Shown here piece by piece: positions 42,451 to 49,702 of a DNA stretch of 64,000 bases. The notes beneath the pieces are model-generated. The model had not been told where the DNA came from. It ran no database searches and saw only the letters and a list, made by a program, of their open reading frames with translations. The position numbers and the translations under genes are program-made. This DNA is from Nibrella saemangeumensis (GTDB lineage Bacteria; Bacteroidota; Bacteroidia; Cytophagales; Spirosomataceae): positions 124,001-188,000 of the forward strand of contig NZ_BAABHD010000081.1 of the NCBI RefSeq assembly GCF_039541915.1, given 5' to 3'. Positions within the stretch are counted from its first letter, which is position 1, and each line of letters starts with the position of its first letter.

Positions 42451-43833
42451 TTAAATTGCGGTAGCGGTTGGAAGTGTCAGGGTAAAGGTCGTGCCCTGGG
42501 GGCCAGACTGTACGCTGATCTGGCCCTGGTGAAGCTCCGTAACCTGAGCAACCACCGCCAGCCCTACCCCGTGTCCCTTACTCGACTGAGCGGTGGCGTT
42601 ACCCCTAAAAAACGGCTGGAAGATATGGGGCAGATCGGTCTGCGGTATCGGTGGGCCCTCGTTGAATACCGTTATCGTGATTATGCCAGCACGGGCAGCA
42701 AAAGTCACCACAGCCGTGTTGTTTGTTGAGAATTTACCCGCATTTTCCATCAGATTCATCAGCAACACCTTCAGCGAAGGTTTATTACCCCGGACAATCA
42801 AGGCATCCTCCTCATCGGGAAAGTCGGGAAAGTTGAGCTGTACCTGATAATCGGTATGCCATTGCTGGAGCTGTAGTCTGGCCTCCCAGAGCAGCTCATC
42901 CATCCGGACAGGCTCCAGGGGCAGGTCTCTGGCCTGAGCGACGGTATTGGCCAGTTCCAGCAGCGTATTGGTCAGTTGGGTGAGCGTCTGCGCATCTTCC
43001 TGCAACGACTGGAGCGTTCGTTCATACACTTCCGGTTCGCGTTTCTGGATCAGCGCCACGTCGATCTGCGAACTGATTCGGGTCAGCGGGTTCTTCAGTT
43101 CATGGGAGACATTGGCGATAAACATCTTCTGGGTATTCAGGGCCTGCTCAATCCGGTCGAGCAGTTGATTGAAGGTAGCGACCAGCACACCAATCTCGTC
43201 AGAACTGTTCGGGTGCCGAACCCGCTTTTGCACATTAGCCGGGAAGATGGCATTCACCTGCTGCACAATACCCCACATGGGAGCCAGTGCCCGATCGGCA
43301 AAGAACCAACCCGACACGCCCAGCAGCAGAATGGCTACCAGGACCATCACGATCAGGATCTTTTTGAGGTCGTCCAGCGCGTCGCTACCGGCCTGATCGA
43401 TGCCGCTGACAATGACCCAGTTTCCGGTCTGCCCCCTGGTCAGGTGAATCGCTACGATCTGGTATTCGTTCCGGTTCAGAAACACGGTCTGCGATGCCGG
43501 ATTGAGCAGGGGAATAAATTGTTCGTGGAAGCGGGAGTTCGCCGGATTGGTGGAAAAGATAACCTGTCTGGTCTTTTCGTTATACACCGAAATATTTTCA
43601 TTCAGCAGGGGCTCCCGGTTGGGGGCATCAATCAGGCGCAGGACTGTACTATCGGTCTGTTTAAGATCAAAAAGCAGGGTGGTCGTGGTGAGGGCACGGT
43701 CCTGGAGCCGTTTATAAAATCGTTTCTGGAGATAAAGCCGGCTGAAAAAGTAGACGCCCACCGAGAAGAGCAGCAGGATCAGCGTGACCAGCAAAACAAA
43801 CTGATAGGTAAGCCGGGTACGGATATTGATCAT
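42451..43833 (-). CDS. Sensor histidine kinase of the OmpR-type pair
   Basis: The 460-aa protein has an N-terminal membrane segment (FVLLVTLILLLFSVGVYFF), a periplasmic sensor of about 130 residues and a second membrane segment (IVMVLVAILLLGVSGWFF). HAMP, the phosphoacceptor box SHELKNPLT, the N-box NLMENAGKFS and GHGVGLAVV follow. Together with the overlapping response regulator (ATGA at 43830-43833) it forms a two-component system. Its plan and several blocks match the truncated kinase at the window start. Phosphorylation is on His in SHELK. The stimulus is unknown. Confidence 0.94.
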   Translation of the reverse strand: MINIRTRLTYQFVLLVTLILLLFSVGVYFFSRLYLQKRFYKRLQDRALTTTTLLFDLKQTDSTVLRLIDAPNREPLLNENISVYNEKTRQVIFSTNPANSRFHEQFIPLLNPASQTVFLNRNEYQIVAIHLTRGQTGNWVIVSGIDQAGSDALDDLKKILIVMVLVAILLLGVSGWFFADRALAPMWGIVQQVNAIFPANVQKRVRHPNSSDEIGVLVATFNQLLDRIEQALNTQKMFIANVSHELKNPLTRISSQIDVALIQKREPEVYERTLQSLQEDAQTLTQLTNTLLELANTVAQARDLPLEPVRMDELLWEARLQLQQWHTDYQVQLNFPDFPDEEDALIVRGNKPSLKVLLMNLMENAGKFSTNNTAVVTFAARAGIITITVFNEGPPIPQTDLPHIFQPFFRGNATAQSSKGHGVGLAVVAQVTELHQGQISVQSGPQGTTFTLTLPTATAI

Positions 43834-44513
43834 TGCGACGGAAGCTTTACAACATAGCCCATCCCGATCTGCGTATGCAGCAACTTAGGCTCAAAATCCT
43901 TATCGATCTTCTTGCGCAGAAAATTGATGTACACCTCAATTACATTGGTACCGGTATCGAACGTCACATCCCAGAATTTCTCGGCTAATTCCACCTTAGA
44001 AATTACGCGCCCCTGATGGCGCAGAAAGTATTCGAGAAGTTGAAACTCTTTGGCCGTCAGCGTAATCTCCTTTCCCGCCCGCACTACCTTTTTTGTGTCC
44101 GGGTTCAGTTCCAGGTCCGCAATTTTCAGCAGATTGGCGGTTTGCCCCACTGTGCCGGTCCGGCGGGTGAGCGCCCGGACGCGCGCCATCAGTTCCCGAA
44201 ATTCAAAGGGTTTAGGCAGGTAATCGTCTGCCCCCGCATCAAGGCCAACTACCTTGTCATCGGTTGTTCCCAGCGCGGTCAGCAGTAGTATCGGTGTTGA
44301 TACCTGGGCCTCCCGCAGCTTTCGACACAGTTCCAGACCGTTTATGCCGGGCAGGATAATATCGGAGATTATGAGTGCATAAGGATTTCGCGTAGCGAGC
44401 TGGAAGCCCATGGTGCCATCGTAGGCAACATCGACCTCCCACTGATGCTCCTCCAGCCCCTGCCTGATGCTCTGAATCGTCTTAACCTCATCTTCGATAA
44501 CCAGAATTTTCAT
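43830..44513 (-). CDS. OmpR/PhoB-family response regulator
   Basis: The 227-aa protein has a receiver domain with acidic pocket EDE (residues 7-9), phospho-Asp51 in ISDIILPG and Lys in KPFEF. A winged-helix Trans_reg_C domain follows (ITLTAKEFQLLEYFLRH and the end FDTGTNVIEVYINFLRKKI). It would be phosphorylated by the kinase encoded immediately downstream and bind direct repeats upstream of its targets. The TGA/ATG overlap of four bases with the kinase gene points to translational coupling. A TAACTTTG element 22 bp upstream is a likely promoter. Confidence 0.95.
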   Translation of the reverse strand: MKILVIEDEVKTIQSIRQGLEEHQWEVDVAYDGTMGFQLATRNPYALIISDIILPGINGLELCRKLREAQVSTPILLLTALGTTDDKVVGLDAGADDYLPKPFEFRELMARVRALTRRTGTVGQTANLLKIADLELNPDTKKVVRAGKEITLTAKEFQLLEYFLRHQGRVISKVELAEKFWDVTFDTGTNVIEVYINFLRKKIDKDFEPKLLHTQIGMGYVVKLPSQ

Positions 44514-44534
44514 ACTGTTTGCTGTTCCTTATGA

Positions 44535-44542
44535 CAAAGTTA
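44535..44542 (-). promoter_or_regulatory. -7 promoter element of the two-component operon
   Basis: TAACTTTG on the minus strand matches TAnnTTTG and lies 22 bp before the regulator's ATG. No clear -33 TTG is visible. Confidence 0.5.
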
Positions 44543-44701
44543 CAGATTTCCAAACAGCCTATAATAGGTAGAGACTGAACCCTCTTGTTCTAATCGAGCT
44601 AATACCTTTACCTAAAATGATTTATTTCAAGGGAATCAATAAGACAGGACAGCGTTTTTTTCTGCACAATTGACTGGTATAAAAAATAAGCTGGAAACCC
44701 G

Positions 44702-46051
44702 TTACAGCGATTTTTCAGCTACTACCGGCCGGCTCAGTCGTTCGATAGACCGGCGGTAGGGGGCCAACCCTAAGCTATAGCATACAACTGCCAGCAAGCT
44801 GCCGACGGCAATAACAATTACCAGCGAGTACCGAACGGCCCCTTCGTTCTGGAAAACGTAATCGGTCAGCAACGCAACCGAAGTAGGCCCGAAGCCCATC
44901 GCAATCAGGTTGAGCACGAACAGGAAGATGGCCGAGGCCAGGGACCGCGCCCGGTTGGGCATCAATTCCTGAATGGCCGTAGCCGAAGCGCCCAGGGCAA
45001 ACGCATTGAAGAAACTGGCTACCGCTAATACCGCCACTACAACAACTGTATTGTCGAGAAGAGGATAAAACGAAGCCAGCAGCGTTCCTCCGCCCGCCAT
45101 CAAACCCACGCGCAGCCGCCCATCCGTTTGGCCTCTCCGGACAAAGCGGTCAGCCAGCCGCCCGCCAATAATGATGCCCGACGTAGCAAACAAGGTAATA
45201 ATGACCCCAAAGACCAGCCCGGCCTGGGCCATTGGCCAGTTGAACGTCCGGACAAAAAAGGTTGGCACCCAGGCGGCCATTCCATATGAAACGAGTGATA
45301 CGAATGTAATACCCAATGTGACGGAGAAGAAAGCAGCCCGTTGCCGGCCAATTAGCCCCAGCACCTCGCGCACGGTAGGGGTCGCAACTGCGTCACCGGC
45401 TGGCGTCAATAAGCCCTGCCGGGCAGGCTCTTTCACCGTTAGCAACAATACTGCAATCAGCAGCCCCGGCAAGCCCACATAAAAGAAGATCTGCTGCCAG
45501 GCAAATACCGTTCCTACAAAAGGCAGCGTTATCGCCGGGGCATTACTAAGGGCTCCCACTAATACTGCGCCGATAAGCATGGCGAAGCCGGAGCCAATGA
45601 AAACACCAGCCGAATAAATGCTGATGGCCGTAGCTAGTTTGTCCTTTGGGAAATAATCGGCCAGCATCGAGTACGCTGCGGGCGAGAGTGTACCTTCTCC
45701 TACCCCCACCCCCATCCGGGCCAAAAAGAATTGGGTGTAACTGCTGACAATCCCACAGACGGCCGTCATCAGGCTCCAGAGCGAAATACCCCAGATGATG
45801 AGATTACGGCGGTTGGTGCGGTCGGCCAAGCGCCCAAAGGGGATACCCAGAAACGTGTAGAACAAGGCAAAGCTCAGGCCCATCAGCAGGCTGACCTGCG
45901 TATCGGTTAGGAGCATATCGCGTTTCATCGGCCCCACGAGCAGGCTCAGAATTTGCCGGTCGATGAACGAGGAAATATAAGCCACCTGCAAAATAGCTAC
46001 GGCATACCAGCCGGCCCGCAGCGATGGAGTCTGGGTTGTAGGAACAGGCAT
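44702..46051 (-). CDS. MFS transporter (spinster-like)
   Basis: The 449-aa protein has 12 predicted membrane segments. It has the MFS loop motif GIPFGRLADRTNRRNLI between helices 2 and 3, RMGVGVGEGTLSPAAYSMLADYFP for helix 4-5, and the repeated signature GGRLADRFVRRGQ in the second half. This is the Spns-like group of MFS carriers, which export sphingolipids in animals and move varied organic anions in bacteria. No adjacent enzyme gene gives a substrate clue. It stands alone. Confidence 0.9.
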   Translation of the reverse strand: MPVPTTQTPSLRAGWYAVAILQVAYISSFIDRQILSLLVGPMKRDMLLTDTQVSLLMGLSFALFYTFLGIPFGRLADRTNRRNLIIWGISLWSLMTAVCGIVSSYTQFFLARMGVGVGEGTLSPAAYSMLADYFPKDKLATAISIYSAGVFIGSGFAMLIGAVLVGALSNAPAITLPFVGTVFAWQQIFFYVGLPGLLIAVLLLTVKEPARQGLLTPAGDAVATPTVREVLGLIGRQRAAFFSVTLGITFVSLVSYGMAAWVPTFFVRTFNWPMAQAGLVFGVIITLFATSGIIIGGRLADRFVRRGQTDGRLRVGLMAGGGTLLASFYPLLDNTVVVVAVLAVASFFNAFALGASATAIQELMPNRARSLASAIFLFVLNLIAMGFGPTSVALLTDYVFQNEGAVRYSLVIVIAVGSLLAVVCYSLGLAPYRRSIERLSRPVVAEKSL

Positions 46052-46183
46052 TTCAAGGTAGGGTTAGGATGCGAAACTTGTCCCTTAAAGCTACCGTTTC
46101 TGTCTTGTAAATGCAATTAGTCTATTGTCGGTCAGCATGCGGTGAATTTTATGGCAGGGGTTTTCCGGTGAGAACGAAAAAGG

Positions 46184-46191
46184 TATCTTTG
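46184..46191 (+). promoter_or_regulatory. -7 promoter element of the HNH pair
   Basis: TATCTTTG matches TAnnTTTG and lies 23 bp before the ATG at 46215. No -33 TTG is clear. Confidence 0.5.
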
Positions 46192-46214
46192 TATTAAGTC
46201 AAAACACAGTAAGT

Positions 46215-46454
46215 ATGCTCAGAAGAACAACGGTTTTTGATGAAATCTCGATGTTTATTGCTGGTATGAATCCGGAAAGAGTCATCGACTTTAAGCCTTC
46301 GGCCGTTCACCAGCAACGACTTGACTTTCTGCTTGATAAACAAAAAGAAGCTCCTCTCTCAACCGAAGAACGCAGTGAGTTAGAACAGTATTTAATCATC
46401 AACCGAATTGTTGGACTCGCCAAAGCAAGGGCTTTAAAAATGTTACATCGATGA
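46215..46454 (+). CDS. Small partner protein of an HNH endonuclease
   Basis: The 79-aa protein has VFDEISMFIAGMNPERVIDFKPS at the start, ERSELEQYLIINRIVGLAKARALKML at the end and a helical middle. It overlaps the HNH gene by the ATGA at 46451-46454. As I remember, similar small proteins ending in a LAKARA-like motif occur before HNH genes in cyanobacteria and Bacteroidota. Its size, acidity and overlap are consistent with an antitoxin-like or nuclease-partner role, but this is inference. No DNA-binding motif is clear. Confidence 0.7.
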   Translation: MLRRTTVFDEISMFIAGMNPERVIDFKPSAVHQQRLDFLLDKQKEAPLSTEERSELEQYLIINRIVGLAKARALKMLHR

Positions 46455-46860
46455 GCAGGGCAGTACCTGCTGCGCTCAAAAAGAAAGTTGCCATACGCGC
46501 TAATTTCCAGTGTGAATATTGCCTGTTGTCTGAAAAGCTATCATTCTATTCGTTTCATATTGAGCATATCCGAAGTATTAAGCACGGCGGCACAAACGCT
46601 TTTGACAACTTAGCCTACTGTTGCCCCGACTGCAATTTTTACAAAGGCTCTGACGTAGGTACATTCGTCAACGACGATGAGACGGTGATTCGCTTCTTCA
46701 ATCCCAGAAGGGACTCCTGGATTACCACTTTACCCTGGATGACGGAGCTATTCACGGAAAAACTGATATTGGCAAAGCCACGGCACAGATTTTTAAATTC
46801 AACGAGGTCGAACGGTTAATCTTCAGACAGCAGCTCGCAGAATTAAACTTATACCCTTGA
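46451..46860 (+). pseudogene. HNH endonuclease, frameshifted
   Basis: The first 90 codons read as an HNH nuclease: RANFQCEYCLLSEK (first Cys pair), FHIEHIRSIKHGGTNAFDNL (His of HNH), YCCPDCNFYKGSD (second Cys pair). After GACTCCTGG the frame turns to ITTLPWMTELF and stops at 46819. One frame over, the coding goes on as DYHFTLDDGAIHGKTDIGKAT then FNEVERLIFRQQLAELNLYP and a stop at 46860, the usual C-terminal tail of this family. One extra G in a GG at 46719-46720 would restore a full gene of about 136 aa. A pseudogene or a base-call error. Confidence 0.82.
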
Positions 46861-46969
46861 ATGCTCTTTCCCAGGCTATTTTAACTCCTCAGCGGCCAGC
46901 CTGTTTTTCATAGATCTGGAGCTTTATAGCAATATAGGTAACTACGTCTTCGCCGGCATCCACCCATTC

Positions 46970-48331
46970 TTAATGCAGTCCGGCTGTCCGGCGCATGGGT
47001 TGCCGCTGCCAGTAGGTCAGGCTGCGCCAGACCCATTCCAACGGACCGAAGCGGAAGTTTTGCAGCCAGATGGGGCTGATAATGAGTTGCAGTGCCCAGA
47101 TGCCTGGTACCACATAATAAAGCTGGTAATAGGGCAAGGCACCATAATAGCCTAGTCCGTAGCCGTAGAAGATACCGGTGCAGAGGAGCGTTTGCATCAC
47201 GTAATTGGTAAAGGCCATCTGCCCTACTGCCGACAAAGGGCGCCACAGCCCACTAAACAGGCCCGACCGGTACAGCAGCATAATCACCCCGATATGCCCC
47301 AGCGCCACCAGTGTCCGCCGGATGTCGTACGTGCCGCCGGGGGCCGGAAACCATTGCGTATCGACCGCCTGGGCAGCGTTCTGGTACAAGTCTGCCTGTT
47401 GCACAACCGACCACCAGCCCAGCGGAATACCGATGCCGTACCCCAGCACCACCATACCCCAATACGTTCGACTACTTACCCGGTTGGTTAGCACGCCCCA
47501 TTTAAACAAGGCCATACCGAGGAGCATCATGCCGAGCGCATCCCAGATCAGAAAGCGGTAGAAGAGTTCAGATTCATAAAAGACACTTCGCGGCCGGATT
47601 TGATGCCAGACTGACCCATAATTGCCGCGCATGGCCTTAATCTCTTTGTCGACTTTTTTCTGGTTAAACTGCCGCCCTTTTAGCATGTCCTCCCAGGCTA
47701 CTTTGTCCCCCTGTTGAGCTTCGGTTAAAGTCTTGTGCTGTTTTTCGAGCGCGACAGCCGCCAGGTATTTCTGCCGCTTTTCGCCGGTTTCGGCAAAATC
47801 CCACCAGTTCAGAAACAGGTGGAACGCAAAACACAGCAAGGCCCCGAGCAGTAATCGCCGGGGCGCTGCGTTGCGAAACGCAAACAGCAACAAACCGACC
47901 AGCCCATACCCGTACAGAATATCCCCGAACCAGAGCAGCAAAAACGCATCGACCAGCCCAAAAACAATTAGCCACAACATGCGCCGGTAGTAAAGGTCGG
48001 CCACGACAATGCTGCCCTCCGAAGCAGCTTCTTTGCCGGAGGTAAAGAGCAGGACACCGGCACCGAAGAGCAGGGAGAAAACGGCCCGCATCTTACCCTC
48101 AAACAGAACATTGGTAATCAGGTATACCCAATAGTTCGTATCGCCGGGATGCGCAAATACCTGCTCCCGAAATAGCGCCGGCGGCAACGCAAACAGTACG
48201 ATATTCATGAGCAGAATACCCAGCAAGGCAACGCCCCGGAGAATGTCAATGGTAGTAACACGCTCAGCCTGAATGGTAGGCCGGACTGCCCCGTTTTCAG
48301 CAACAGGGGTGGGCGTCGATAGGGCTATCAT
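46970..48331 (-). CDS. DUF418-family membrane protein (YeiB-like)
   Basis: The start is taken at ATG 48331 (MIALSTPTPV); about 453 aa. The first helix begins with TIDILRGVALLGILLMNI, the family hallmark, and FSLLFGAGVLLF follows. The C-terminal DUF418 block has LSAVGQMAFTNYVMQTLLCTGIFYGYGLGYYG, ending with PLEWVWRSLTYWQRQPMRR. About nine or ten membrane segments, with a long soluble loop at about 210-260. This family has no settled function; some relatives occur with transport or acyl-transfer systems. It stands alone on the minus strand. Confidence 0.9.
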   Translation of the reverse strand: MIALSTPTPVAENGAVRPTIQAERVTTIDILRGVALLGILLMNIVLFALPPALFREQVFAHPGDTNYWVYLITNVLFEGKMRAVFSLLFGAGVLLFTSGKEAASEGSIVVADLYYRRMLWLIVFGLVDAFLLLWFGDILYGYGLVGLLLFAFRNAAPRRLLLGALLCFAFHLFLNWWDFAETGEKRQKYLAAVALEKQHKTLTEAQQGDKVAWEDMLKGRQFNQKKVDKEIKAMRGNYGSVWHQIRPRSVFYESELFYRFLIWDALGMMLLGMALFKWGVLTNRVSSRTYWGMVVLGYGIGIPLGWWSVVQQADLYQNAAQAVDTQWFPAPGGTYDIRRTLVALGHIGVIMLLYRSGLFSGLWRPLSAVGQMAFTNYVMQTLLCTGIFYGYGLGYYGALPYYQLYYVVPGIWALQLIISPIWLQNFRFGPLEWVWRSLTYWQRQPMRRTAGLH

Positions 48332-48456
48332 GCATCGATCAGGTTTGCACACCAACGAAAGCGTTTCGCTATGCACAGAAAATTAGCGGATTCTGAAGCC
48401 CGTTGCCATCTGCCAGTTCGTAAACGGTTGTACCAGGTAGTAGCCGGTTCATTATT

Positions 48457-48508
48457 AAAAAATAATCCGTTCCATCCCGGTGACCAGTGCCGAGACAGAA
48501 CGGATTAT
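48457..48508 (-). terminator. Terminator of the secreted duplicated protein
   Basis: On the minus strand ATAATCCGTTC (48508-48498) and GAACGGATTAT (48472-48462) form an 11-bp stem, followed by TTTTTTAAT. It lies 15 bp beyond the stop of the 48524 gene. Confidence 0.82.
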
Positions 48509-48523
48509 ATGGACCAATAAAGA

Positions 48524-49375
48524 CTATTTAGCGGCCAGGGAAGGTTGTTTCACCGCAAAATTTCGCAGCACGCATATCTCCTGCCGCACCAGGTCGCGGG
48601 TTTGGTAAATCCGGTCGGTCAGCTTTTTAGCGTCCTGACCCGGCATGGCTTTCTGGAAGGCTTCGGCGTACCGGCCATCGCCTAGTTCTTTGGTACTGCC
48701 GTAGTAGTTCACGGTAGCATAATCATATCCGTTCTCGCTGCCGGCCGGGTACTTCAGTGCGGACAGATTCCAACCGGTTATAATGTTCATTTTGATTCGT
48801 TCCTGGTGCAGTTTTTTCATGTCCTGCTCCAGCGCCACGTATTCAGCATATTTGCCGTCTTTTACCCGCATCCAATCAATTACCCAGATGGATGATTTGT
48901 CGGGCGGAAGTTGCTTCTCATTCCAGGCGGCATCGACACCCTCCCAGATTTCCATTTTGACGCTTTCCTTCACTGCCTCGGTGCGCTTACCCAGACCCTC
49001 CCACTTATCTTTGGCACTGCTCCCGAATACCTTCTCTAAATGACTTTGCGGGTATCCATTTCCAAATACCCCAAAATCAGAGAAGTTCTTGATGGTGATA
49101 TAATCGTAAGCTGTTTGGTTCGGGTTCGACGTAATGGCTTTGGTTATTACATACCAGCCGGTCAAATGTCCGTTATCCACCTGCACCTGGTGAATTTTCT
49201 TCCATTCATCCTCGATAGCCAAAGCCTCCTGTAGTGTATGACCGGGCTTTAGCTTGTGGTACATGACTTCAGAATATTGTCGTTGCGGAGCTGGGTTCTG
49301 AGCGTAACTCAGCGTTACCAGCATCAGGCTCAGCGCCCATATAGATACAGCGCGGAAAAAGAAACGTGCATTCAT
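48524..49375 (-). CDS. Secreted protein with an internal duplication
   Basis: The 283-aa protein has a signal peptide (MNARFFFRAVSIWALSLMLV, cleaved near SYAQ). Two similar halves follow. The first (about 35-120) has SEVMYHKLKPGHTLQEALAI, then VQVDNGHLTGWYVITKAI and YDYITIKNFSDFG. The second (about 165-245) has VIDWMRVKDGKYAEYVALE, then ERIKMNIITGWNLSALKY and YDYATVNYYGSTKE. Each half looks like a small alpha+beta (ferredoxin-like, dimeric-barrel) domain. No catalytic residues can be named. Confidence 0.78.
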   Translation of the reverse strand: MNARFFFRAVSIWALSLMLVTLSYAQNPAPQRQYSEVMYHKLKPGHTLQEALAIEDEWKKIHQVQVDNGHLTGWYVITKAITSNPNQTAYDYITIKNFSDFGVFGNGYPQSHLEKVFGSSAKDKWEGLGKRTEAVKESVKMEIWEGVDAAWNEKQLPPDKSSIWVIDWMRVKDGKYAEYVALEQDMKKLHQERIKMNIITGWNLSALKYPAGSENGYDYATVNYYGSTKELGDGRYAEAFQKAMPGQDAKKLTDRIYQTRDLVRQEICVLRNFAVKQPSLAAK

Positions 49376-49702
49376 ATAGAGAATTGGTTAAAAAGTGGCA
49401 GAGGAAAAAGAAACTTCGGTATGGAGGTGTGGCGTCGGGTCTGGGCCCAACTTTTGTTAAATGTAGCAAAAGTTAGCGTCTCACCCGCTGATAATCAGGC
49501 GTTTTTAGCCAACGGTAAGTACACCGGTTTTTCCTCATGCCTTACCTGCCTCCGGAAAGCCCCTCAACCCGATCGTTACCTGCCGCATATACGGCAGCGC
49601 CTGGTTGGCAGATCCGATCAGGTGAGCCACGGACTAGATGATAGCAAATTCCCGTAAATTGTTGTGATAGCTTCACGCTGCTGCCTGTCCGCAGCCTGCT
49701 CC
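49376..49702. other. Intergenic region with short hairpins, no gene seen
   Basis: This 327-bp region holds no convincing gene. It has a perfect 8-bp inverted repeat AACTTTTG/CAAAAGTT (49449-49474) and a TGCCG/CGGCA hairpin near 49582. The first lies upstream of the duplicated-protein gene and could be an operator, but this is only a guess. Confidence 0.3.
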
